DNA of 64,000 bases from Syngnathus acus. Taxonomy: Eukaryota > Chordata > Actinopteri > Syngnathiformes > Syngnathidae. The notes beneath the pieces are model-generated. The model was not told the origin of the DNA. It saw only the letters and a list, made by a program, of their open reading frames with translations, and did no database searches. The DNA lies in NCBI RefSeq assembly GCF_901709675.1, contig NC_051090.1, forward strand, positions 6,837,842 to 6,901,841, in the 5' to 3' direction. A program made the translations under genes and the position numbers. This document shows, piece after piece, positions 28,601 to 36,539 of the stretch (position 1 is the first letter of the stretch; every line of letters starts with the position of its first letter).

Positions 28601-29573
28601 TGCCCAGCTAATAATTTCATATGTCTTCCATTGACTATAAACAACCTCTAACTTGCAGTCTTTCTTCTTTCCTGTGTCTGTGTGAAGACTCCCTGAAGAC
28701 TCTGCGTTGACATCCCTGGATGCTCTTAAATCTCGGATACGGGATCTGGAAAAGCAGTTGTGTAAAGGAGACAGATTTAAATGCCTCATCTGCATGGTGA
28801 GTGTACGTCTTCATTTTTACCCGCTTGTTGATAGGAAAGTGTTTGTATCGCAAATGCTTTCTCTCAATTCCAAATAAGTTTTATTCTCATTTAGTATAGT
28901 TAGAATTATAAATCTGATGCATTATTATTATTATTATTATTATGTTTTGTCACTGACCAATGAAATGAATTATTTTTGTTTGTTTTTGGTTTATTCCAAA
29001 AATAAAACGAATAAAATATTTTAATTGAACGTTAGACCCCAAATTATATTTTTAATATATTTATATTAAACATTTTTGGAAGAAACTTAAAAATACTTAG
29101 AATGATGAATTTTAGATATATTTTTTCTTTCATTTAGTAAATCCCTGAGATGTAATAATTAGCCAATGTGTGAATGATACCTTTGTTTGTAATGTGCAGA
29201 GAAAACGCACTTAAATCTTCATTACCATAGCAAATTCCTCAACAACAATCAAGTAGAATCGCAGAAGAATAGGTTATTTGTGGACATCTAGTGGCGAGCT
29301 TGGCTATTACAAATCCAAAGTTTTGACCTGCGTGTCATCCTCCAGGACACTTATTCAACCCCACTGACTTCCATCCAGTGCTGGCATGTTCACTGTGAGG
29401 AGTGTTGGCTCCGAACGCTGGTATGTTTCCTCTTTCCCCCCCCCCCCTAAAAAAAATGATATCCCAAGCAACATTTTGAATGGTGTAATTTTCTACATTA
29501 GGGAGCAAAGAAATTGTGCCCTCAGTGCAACACCATCACCTCGCCCGGCGACTTGCGGAGGGTCTATCTGTGA
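10064..29573 (+). CDS. rnf220: E3 ubiquitin-protein ligase RNF220 (spliced, 14 coding exons)
   Basis: Coding exons: 10064-10658, 23122-23251, 23954-23996, 24079-24171, 24824-24866, 26939-26982, 27247-27334, 27654-27750, 27911-27970, 28056-28117, 28205-28289, 28688-28796, 29346-29420, 29502-29573. All have GT/AG junctions and matching phases. The total is 1,596 nt, or 531 residues; mammalian RNF220 is about 566 from memory. The protein starts MDLHRPFKMDSSSY, carries a CPVC...H zinc-binding segment near residue 215 and a serine/acidic middle (DADLDVDGDDTLEYG), and ends in a C3HC4 RING (CLIC...CWHVHCEEC...CPQC) with the family tail DLRRVYL. RNF220 ubiquitinates nuclear substrates such as Sin3B and Gli factors and acts in neural patterning. 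The start ATG sits at AGGTGAATGG in the first coding exon. A second CPLC...H-x-C segment present in mammals is missing. The a/b paralogue cannot be assigned here. Confidence 0.95.
10863..10948 (+). repeat. Fish retroposon (SINE/LINE) 3' tail fragment
   Basis: The text 'GGGGATATGCTCCAGCTCACC' (first 20 bases are diagnostic) followed by ATGAGGACAAGTAAGCAATC and a GGATGGATGAA terminus resembles the widespread fish retroposon tail. That tail usually reads GGATAGGCTCCAGC...GTGAGGATAAGCGG...ATGGATGG. Only the tail is present, directly after a CA microsatellite. The family is not assigned. Confidence 0.5.
12957..13300 (-). mobile_element. Degenerate Tc1/mariner-like transposase relic
   Basis: On the minus strand, one frame reads TVRHGGDNFIFWGCFDIPAP, then GRIVLIDETV. 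This corresponds to the central transposase block (VKHGGGS-I-WGCF--SG-G-L--I-G) of fish Tc1-like elements. Flanking nucleotides (CATTTCAGAAAAAGAACAT before it; an eroded GGAG-GGCC-CGTCAAA block after it) also match Tc1 DNA. No intact frame, catalytic DDE set or terminal inverted repeats are visible, so this is a dead fossil in the first coding intron of rnf220. Confidence 0.8.
18204..18223 (+). repeat. 20-base poly(G) tract
   Basis: An uninterrupted run of 20 G follows GTGGCGGGC. It could form a G-quadruplex and is also a typical site of length error in sequencing. It lies deep in the first coding intron of rnf220. Confidence 0.9.
22406..22413 (+). promoter_or_regulatory. PBX/HOX-type composite site
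   Basis: TGATTGAT is an exact match to the PBX-HOX bipartite consensus TGATNNAT. It lies within a balanced-composition block (22380-22450) near the end of the 12.5 kb rnf220 intron. An 8-mer will occur by chance, so functional meaning depends on conservation that I cannot test. Confidence 0.2.
23122..23251 (+). CDS. rnf220: rnf220 exon with first Cys/His zinc-binding segment
   Basis: Part of the rnf220 model, phase 1 in. The acceptor is AATATATGCAG and the donor is AAATCAG|GTAGTG. It encodes APVCPVCQSVLRPGELQEHM followed by EQELAKL, the Cys-x2-Cys...His segment that matches mammalian CPICQVLLRPSELQEHM. The metal ligands are conserved, so this module is expected to fold, unlike the second module, which is absent from the gene. 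Confidence 0.93.
24867..26938 (+). other. rnf220 intron with TA/TG-rich low-complexity tract
   Basis: This is a 2.1 kb intron between the exon ending ANRHTRLN and the exon encoding KMKRRK. It contains an alternating TATA/TGTA/CATA tract at about 25319-25420 and long A or T runs at 25274-25288 and 25669-25680. I see no exon or element I can name. Confidence 0.6.
28688..29573 (+). CDS. rnf220: rnf220 RING-finger exons (last three coding exons)
   Basis: Exons 28688-28796, 29346-29420 and 29502-29573. They encode a short leucine/charged helix (LDALKSRIRDLEKQL) and then the RING: CLIC, CWHVHCEECW, CPQC. All eight C3HC4 ligands are present. The sequence ends TSPGDLRRVYL and a TGA at 29571-29573. 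The helix before the RING fits the coiled-coil used for dimerisation in the family. Catalytic competence for recruiting an E2 is expected because the RING is essentially identical to mammalian RNF220. Confidence 0.95.
28920..28942 (+). repeat. (ATT)n microsatellite
   Basis: About seven perfect ATT units lie in the 549 bp rnf220 intron between the first and second RING exons. The rest of that intron is AT-rich. Near 29282 it also has GGACATCTAGTGGCGAG, a motif often seen at the ends of old vertebrate repeats. Confidence 0.8.
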
Positions 29574-29988
29574 CGCCAAGCCCTGTCCAAGGGGTGGACT
29601 TGTGAGCAGCTGGCCTGACTCCCACCCTCTTCCCAATCTCACCTCACCTTGGACCTAATTTTTAGTCAACAGATCCACCCAAAAAAATAATAATAATAAT
29701 AATCCAGACTATTTGGAGAACATCTCCAAAGCGACATTTTAACATGAACTATTGTGAATTCCTGTTTGGTGGAAACACCTGAATAACTCTACTTGGGACA
29801 ATATTTACCGATTTTATAACAATTTTTTGTCTGTTTTCTTGTTAAGCACATGTATATAGTTTTTGTGTTTGGATCGGTGTTTGTATATGATGTTGATTAG
29901 AACATACTGTACAGAATTTGTTTTAAATGTTTGTTTGGGTCCTTCTCATACAACCTCCTCACTTTTTGTCTTTAGTCATTGTTACTAT

Positions 29989-29994
29989 AATAAA
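29989..29994 (+). terminator. rnf220: rnf220 polyadenylation signal
   Basis: A canonical AATAAA lies 416 nt after the stop codon, followed within 15 nt by an A-rich stretch (30006-30017). The 3' untranslated region is therefore about 430 nt. Confidence 0.8.
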
Positions 29995-30350
29995 AGTTGT
30001 GGCCCAAAAAAAAAAAAGCGGGGCTTCCCGGTGCATTATGAAAGGCTCACTCTTGTGATGAGTCAATGTTAAAGAAATAGGTCGCTGTAGGATTAGCCGG
30101 GTCGAGCCCAGGCATGGCTCAAGTGGAACCAAAGGAGCCTCACTTGTGCAATTCTGTGCTTTCACATGGAAAGATTACACAGGTAACAACAATTCATATA
30201 TATATCATATCAGATTAGTTCTTCACAGAGATTACAGTCCCACTTCCCAATATGTAAATAAATGTCAACTGTCAATACACCAAACCTGTAGTCCCTTTCA
30301 GGTGTGGATTGACTTGATATAAACAAGCCGGCCCAGCATGCAGACGTGTG

Positions 30351-30355
30351 ATTGG
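30351..30355 (+). promoter_or_regulatory. guk1: Inverted CCAAT box, candidate guk1 promoter
   Basis: ATTGG (CCAAT on the other strand) is followed by TCCGCGGA, about 130 nt before the leader-exon donor of guk1. There is no TATA box, which suits a housekeeping enzyme gene. The spacing suggests transcription starting around 30400-30440. Confidence 0.4.
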
Positions 30356-30399
30356 TCCGCGGATGTTGCGTAGAGGAGACGGCAGTAATTGAGGTTGAC

Positions 30400-30481
30400 A
30401 GTGAGCTGATCAGCGAATCCCTCAGTCAACATCACGCTTGACTGTGTGCTCCGTTCCGTGTCTCCTCAAGAGTGCAGAAAG
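30400..30481 (+). other. guk1: guk1 5' untranslated leader exon (5' end uncertain)
   Basis: This segment ends at the consensus donor GAAAG|GTAAGC (30481/30482). It is the only strong donor between the rnf220 poly(A) site and the guk1 coding start. The next exon begins at 31041 after a TTTCTGTTAG acceptor, three nucleotides before the ATG. No in-frame start is visible in this segment. The 5' boundary is inferred from the CCAAT box. Confidence 0.55.
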
Positions 30482-31043
30482 GTAAGCAAAATACCTTAAA
30501 ATGAACTCATTTGGGGAACTGTCACTTTTGGAGTAAGTTAAACTAATGATATTATGTGTATTTGTACTATATTTGTTTGGATAAGATATAGAATGCCTAT
30601 TATAGAAATAATTGATATTTTTAATATATAGCCATTAATAAGTGTGTGGGAGTGAATGCGAAAAGAAAATCCAGTTTCTGATTGGATGGCCTCTTCCAAG
30701 TGAGATGTCAACAATTATTAATATGAGAAAATGAGGAAAAAAAAAAACGTAATCAACTACATTTATATTTTATATTATGTTTAATGAAAAAAATTTACAC
30801 AAACACTTTGAAACTAGTGTGTACGTATATGTGTGTTTGTCCGTCTGTCTTAATGCGTGTGTGGCGGTGAGGTGGATAAGAGAAGCAGCAGGGATCAAAA
30901 GATTAGCACAGATAACTTAACAGGACTTCCGGTTTAGTAATATTTCAGTTGCAAATGGAGTACCGTGAAGTCCCATGTACATACGTATGTACGTACGTAT
31001 GTACTTATGTTGATCACTCGTGTGTGTGTGTTTCTGTTAGACA

Positions 31044-33659
31044 ATGTCAGGACCGAGACCTGTGGTGCTAAGTGGCCCATCTGGAGCGGGCAAGAGCACA
31101 CTGATGAAAAGGCTCATGAATGACCACGAAGGAGTGTTTGGATTCAGCGTGTCACGTAAGTGGGACAAACTCTTCCAGTTAGCTTCAAACCAGTGGAGGA
31201 AAAGATGTATTAGGTTTTTCTCTATCTGATGGTCTTTGAATTTTTGTTTCTATTGCAAAGAACATTTGTCAATTACAGAACATGTACACAAATTTTCCTT
31301 CCACACTCAGGAAAAAATTCCTTCTTGATTGCATGAAAGTCAACCAAGGGAATCTATCATAAAACAGAATTTTTTTTTTGCATCAATTCCAATGCAAATA
31401 ATGATATTATTAATGATTTGCTGATCTCCACACAGACACAACAAGGAACCCTCGCCCTGGAGAGGAAAACGGCAAAGGTACTGCTGAGTCAGGGATCACA
31501 TCTGTGGCATGGTGAATGTTTTAGCACCTGAACTGTAGTAACCCTGGACACAAATTTGCACCTGAATTAAAAAAAAATAGAACTTTCCACCTCTCCCAGC
31601 TTACCTCAGGACTCCTGCATTATTTCTTACTCCCAAGTGAACTGCAAAAACGGTTTTGTCCGTTACCTCACACTGTTTCCCTTCCTCTAGACCGGGATAA
31701 ACCTGTGTGTGTGTGTGCGGGTGTGTTCCTGTTCTGCTTTCTCCGTAGGCCTCAACGCGCTCCCCATGCTTCTGGGGGCTACTTTACTGCCCGTAGCAGA
31801 CGTCTTTTCCTCAGAAGACTTAGACACGTCATTTTTGTGTCCAAATGAATCAGACACCACACATGAAGGTGACGGTTGGTGTGATTCCATACGCGTATAT
31901 CTTAAGGCAGAGTGACGGGGGTTACTTTCATCACCCTGGAACGCTCTCTTTGGATATATAGGAAGCGCTCTTTGGATATGAAAAATAAAAGAGAGGAATA
32001 TTTTGGGAATCACGTTTAAAACAAAAGTACACTTTGGAGTAAAACGCTTTTGAAAATAGCCCCTCGTGATGCCTCCGTAGTGTCTCCTCTTGTCCTGTCC
32101 TGTTTTGTGGAGGATTGTCCACAAAAAACTGCAATAGTGTGTAAACAACCTGCAAACAATCATTAGCATTAAAGGAAAGATCAATATATCTTCATTTCTT
32201 GAAGTTTTCTTGGTACGTCATAATTTCCTCTCATGCTAATGATTGTTTTGTGATAGATGTTTCTTTAGGGAACAAAGAAACACGAGTGATGTTCATATAC
32301 TGTAGAAGCCATCAGATTGCATGGAACATGTCCCATGTGTTTCCATTGTGCCGGTTTTAATCTATGTATGATCCCTTCATGCAGATTACCACTATACCAC
32401 TCGAGAGGCTATGCAGGAGGGCATCCAACGCGGCGATTTTATTGAGAACGCCGAGTTTTCTGGAAACCTCTACGGAACAAGGTAAACATCCGATCCAGCA
32501 TCTCGGAAAGTCAAGTCAGGACTTTAACTTCAAAAAGTGAAACTCCGTTTTACAGAATCAGAATACCTGTGGGTTACCTGAAAAAATCTTAAATACACCA
32601 ATCAACTATTTGAACTTATCGTAATTTTCGTACGATAAACTGTTTTTTTATGCCCAACCTTTGAACTGGCTTATATATGAATTTTTCATGATTTTTATAA
32701 TATTGCTAAATGATTTTCCCATCATTTGAGCTGGGGGGGCTTATATTCAGGTGCGGCTTTTAATACGGAAAATACGGTAGTTACTTCCGAGCAGTGTCAG
32801 TGTGTTCCTATCTCGTCAGCCATCCTATAAATAGCTAACTTTAACTCAGTTGCCTTGTATAAGAGCGCCATTTAAAACTAGTCCACATGGTTCAAGAGGA
32901 TCAAGAGGATATTAAACATCTCGAGACAGATGGAGCTTTAACTCCATGATGCTCCGACGCAAGTGTGTGTGTCACATTCAATCTCACCTTCTTATTGCGA
33001 GGTAGGCGCAGAAAGTGTTAGCGGCTCGGATCAGCGCGGCGATCCTCTTAGCTTGCTCGCTTCATGTCAACAAGTGTGTGTATGTGTTTGATAGTAAAGC
33101 TGCCATAGAAGACGTGCGGGCCAAGAATCTCATCTGCATCCTGGATGTGGACATCCAAGGTGTGCGCAGGATTAAAGAGACGGACCTGAACCCCATCTAC
33201 ATCTCCATCCAGCCTCCATCGATGGAGATTCTGGTAAATGATCCATTTTGTGTCCACAATATTAGGTACACCTGTATATTCTGATACAGTAATTTGTTTT
33301 TTTATTTCTTAGGAAAAGCGCCTGAGAGACCGACAGACAGAGTCCGAGGACAGTCTACAAAAACGTCTGGAGGCAGCTCGCATCGACATGGAGCTCAGTA
33401 AGTTCAGACAGGTTTTGAAAATTCGAAATTGAAGAGATATCAAGAATTATTTCTCGTCAGGTAAGGAGCCAGGAGTGTTTGACGTCGTCATTATAAACGA
33501 CGACTTAGAACGAGCTTACGATGAGCTGAAGGCCATCCTTAATGATGTGAGTCAAAATGCATATTGAATCTTCTGATTGTCCAATGCTTCCACTAAAATC
33601 TAAATATCTTTTTTTTCTGTGTACAGGAAATCCAAAAGGTTCAAGAGACAAAATCCTAA
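31044..33659 (+). CDS. guk1: Guanylate kinase (seven coding exons)
   Basis: Exons: 31044-31155, 31436-31477, 32385-32481, 33095-33233, 33313-33397, 33461-33546, 33627-33659. The total is 594 nt, or 197 residues, the same length as human GUK1. The enzyme transfers phosphate from ATP to GMP, giving GDP, in cytosolic purine nucleotide recycling. Visible motifs are the P-loop GPSGAGKS at residues 11-18, the GMP-binding [23 protein letters not shown], and the conserved core [14 protein letters not shown] with YISIQPPS and FDVVIIND. The start matches the cytosolic form [14 protein letters not shown]. No catalytic residue is missing and no frameshift is seen. It lies downstream of rnf220 on the same strand and converges with obscn. 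The a/b paralogue is unassigned. Confidence 0.97.
32619..32777. mobile_element. MITE-like element, diverged copy 3
   Basis: Lying in the guk1 intron between 32481 and 33095, it begins TCGTAATTTTCGTACGATAA and ends TTTTAATACGGAAAATACGG. It is flanked by TA at 32617-32618 and 32778-32779. Its termini are recognisably those of the elements at 4621 and 45440 but are eroded, and the interior is shorter (159 bp). It is non-coding. Confidence 0.65.
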
Positions 33660-33731
33660 GAAAACAAACAAACAGGAAATTCGTCAGCATCGCAAAGTCC
33701 ATCTTCGTTATTGCCTGTAAACACAGCAAAC

Positions 33732-33737
33732 AATAAA
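33732..33737 (+). terminator. guk1: guk1 polyadenylation signal
   Basis: AATAAA lies 73 nt after the guk1 stop codon and is followed by a TG/T-rich stretch (GTCTGTGC...TGTTGTCTTTT). A second AATAAA at 33784-33789 could serve as a back-up. The short 3' UTR ends just before the oppositely oriented obscn terminus. Confidence 0.8.
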
Positions 33738-33824
33738 GTCTGTGCTGGAGAAATGTTGTCTTTTATGCCCAGAAAAAAAGTCGAATAAATAACATGACGG
33801 CAATTACTAGTCAATTTAATGCCA

Positions 33825-33830
33825 TTTATT
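33825..33830 (-). terminator. obscn: obscn polyadenylation signal (candidate)
   Basis: TTTATT on the plus strand gives AATAAA on the minus strand, about 375 nt after the obscn stop codon at 34203-34205. It is the last good signal before the guk1 3' end. The implied cleavage site is near 33800-33815, which would put the two converging transcripts within about 50-70 nt of each other, or overlapping. Confidence 0.5.
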
Positions 33831-34202
33831 TCACCCGTCATCCGAAAACTCATCCAAGCCGGTGGTTGACACAATAAATTGTACGACTCAGATATCCAAC
33901 CTAAAAATAAATTCTCATTTACACATGAAAACAAAAAGGGTTGAACAATGTTATATTTAAATTCAAATGTGACATGCACAGAGAAACATGATCATGTCCA
34001 AACTTGCTCGCTGAACATTATCCCTGATATGTTTGCATTTAAACCAGAACCAAACCACATAGAACACTCTTACCACAATGCTAAAATAAAGGGATATGCA
34101 GCTTTTTAAGACGCATCACAGTATCCTCAAAGAACAACTGATTGACACACAACTTTGTTAATACCATGCTGTACCCTTCCATTGTTTTTCTCAGTTGGCT
34201 CA

Positions 34203-36539
34203 CTACTGGAAGAAGGGACCCTGAAGCTTGGTGCGTACTTGGTCTCTCTTCTCTTCCTTCTGTATGAGGTACGCTTTGAGTTTATCGGTAGAGAAGCACA
34301 CCTTGGAGTGGCGTGATCGGTGAGGAGCACGATGGGCACGCAGCCAAGGATTCTGGAGACACTCTGCCGCCGTGGGTCTTGCCCTTAAAAATAAAAATCC
34401 ATTGAGACAACCCAAATCTCGATATCTGGATTAAAACTCATTCAATGCCAAAGATGTATTTTTTTATCTTTTAAGAATCCAGACATTCATTGTCTCTCGC
34501 TGAGATGCTCACCAGGATTTGTTATTCAGGCTGCTCTTCATCAAGTTCAGGGCTCCTTCGGACAAACCGGGATAACATCGTCCAAACTGGATTTTTCCTT
34601 TCTTGATGTTTTTGTCTTGTTCCCAGCTCAGTTCTGCATGAAATGGGCTGTCAGCACTCAACCTGCCAGACAGCAATTACAATCAGCAAGGAGGAAGAAG
34701 ACAAACTATTCCAGACGGTGAGTTTATTTATGTGCTTACATAATAAACAAGAGAACTCCGATGGCCCAAACATCAGTCTCAGGCCCAACACCTTGGCCCT
34801 CTAGGATTTCCGGAGCTTTAGGGAGGACAATATAAACTGACAAAACAGACAGAAACATGATGGTGTTCATAAAATATTGTGCAGTTATTGGCACTGGCAA
34901 GTTCACGTGCATGATACATTGTGAGTTATTGAAAATTTAAATCAGTAAGGAATACTGGAAACAAAATGATGAGAAAATTGGTTGTTGTGCTTATGGATGT
35001 TATTGCCACTCATCCATCCATCCAGCCTCCAGTAAAGAAAGTGTACCTTTGCTGCGGTGCTCTGTTGAAGGCCATGACAGTCAAAGGTTTAGTATATTAG
35101 AGAATTAACAACACGACATAAGGTCAAACGATGGACTCATAGTCACCTTTACTCTCCGACAGACCCTGCAGATGCTCAGTGTGGAGAGGCTGACCAGGTG
35201 TGAAAGACAGAGCTGAGCCAAAGTCAACAATCTTCAGGTGGTTTCCGTCGTCTACCAGCATGTTGTCAGACTTGAGGTCTAAGTGGACCACTCGCCGGCC
35301 GTGAAGGTAGTCGACTGCACTCAGGATTTGACCAAGCAGCTCCGCCACACTTGCTTCTGAATACACATCTCTGCAAAACAACAAACATGTAACACAGCTT
35401 AAATTGGCACAAGGTGTTTGCAACAGAACGCCAAAGCATGGCGGTAAAGACGGTCAGGGGCGGAGCTAGAATGTTTTCAGTGCGGTGGCCAGCGTGAAAT
35501 AAAAACTCACTAAGTCATGGTGTCTAACTCTGGTCCTTGATGATCAGGATCGTTACCAGAATCCTGCAAAGCTTTCTAATGTGATGATCGTTTGAATCAA
35601 AACGAGGAGACATTTCAATACAGGCCCACTGTGTTCGTACTTTTTCGTGCTGTGGTGGTTTCAAACATCTCTCACCTCGCAGCTAGGTTGTAGAGCAACT
35701 CTTTGCCAGGACAGAGCTCTTCCACCAGCACCAGGTAGCAGGAAGTGATGTAAGCACTGTGCAGTTTTACCAGGTGGGGATGGTGAAGCCTCCTCAAGAG
35801 TTTATATTCCCTCAGTACCAACTGTCTCTGCTCCACCCGGTAAGGTGTGATCTTGGCGGCAAACACTTGGCTGGTTTCAGCATCGCGACATAAGTTGACC
35901 ACGCTGAAACGACCCCTGAGTCCAAGATAACAAGAAATAATCTGGCATGGAGCACAAGGGTGGAACAAGCTTCAAGAACTTCCTAAAAGCCTAACCTGTT
36001 GATCTCTGAGAGGAAGTTGTAATTCCTCTGTGTTGCTTGACTTTCTGAGCCAGCAACCTTTGAACCAAGGCACTCAGTCTGGATGAGAGGAATGTTCGCA
36101 TCTGTGCAACAACAAAAAATACATCACTAGATGAAGGGATAAAGGTTCTTTTGAAAGTTTCTTGCCCTCACCTTCATGGTGAGTTGCCATAACAACCGGG
36201 GCGGAAGCATCGCTGAAAGGTCCTGCTCCTGTCTTAGTGATGCAGCCGATCCTGAAAACATAAGAAGCTCCTCTGGGGAGATCCTTTGCCACATAGCTGC
36301 TATCATTCACATCTTCTGAGAGGACTGTCCAGTCGCCACCTGAGGAGCAATGTAGCATTCTTTTAGAAGACGACATGATGTAGCCTACAAAAGATGTGTT
36401 TCGACTGTGAACCAACCATCTGTACAGTACTGCACACAGTAGGTAACCGCGTCACTAGACTGAACAGGCTTCCACACCAGCAGTACTCCACCTCCGTCCA
36501 AATGAAACACATCAGCCTTGTTGGGACGGACGAGAAGAT
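34203..36539 (-). CDS. obscn: obscn part: FN3 domain and C-terminal kinase SK1
   Basis: Exons in transcript order: 36417-36539 and 36172-36339 (FN3: [26 protein letters not shown]), then 35996-36101, 35676-35915, 35147-35370, 34740-34815, 34513-34662, 34203-34383. The kinase shows the glycine loop RGRFSVV, the ATP-binding Lys in VFAAKITPY, the helix-C Glu in LREYKLL, the catalytic loop HLDLKSDN (Leu where most kinases have Arg), DFG, APEILEG and DVWAIGV. It ends [13 protein letters not shown] plus a basic tail. All core catalytic residues are present. Mammalian SK1, as I recall it, has DLG instead of DFG. The Ig domain that precedes this FN3 in mammals is not encoded here. Confidence 0.93.

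Noticed and set aside
30363-30392. Short upstream frame MLRRGDGSN before guk1, recalling the MLRR start of an alternative human GUK1 isoform
   Set aside because: It stops after nine codons, is not in frame with guk1, and lies only about 10 nt after the CCAAT box, so it is probably upstream of the transcription start. The four-residue match is likely chance.
30959-31003. Palindromic ACATACGTATGTACGTACGTATGT cluster before the guk1 coding exon
   Set aside because: Simple alternating TACG/TATG repeat in an intron. It has no stem-loop context or coding meaning beyond low complexity.
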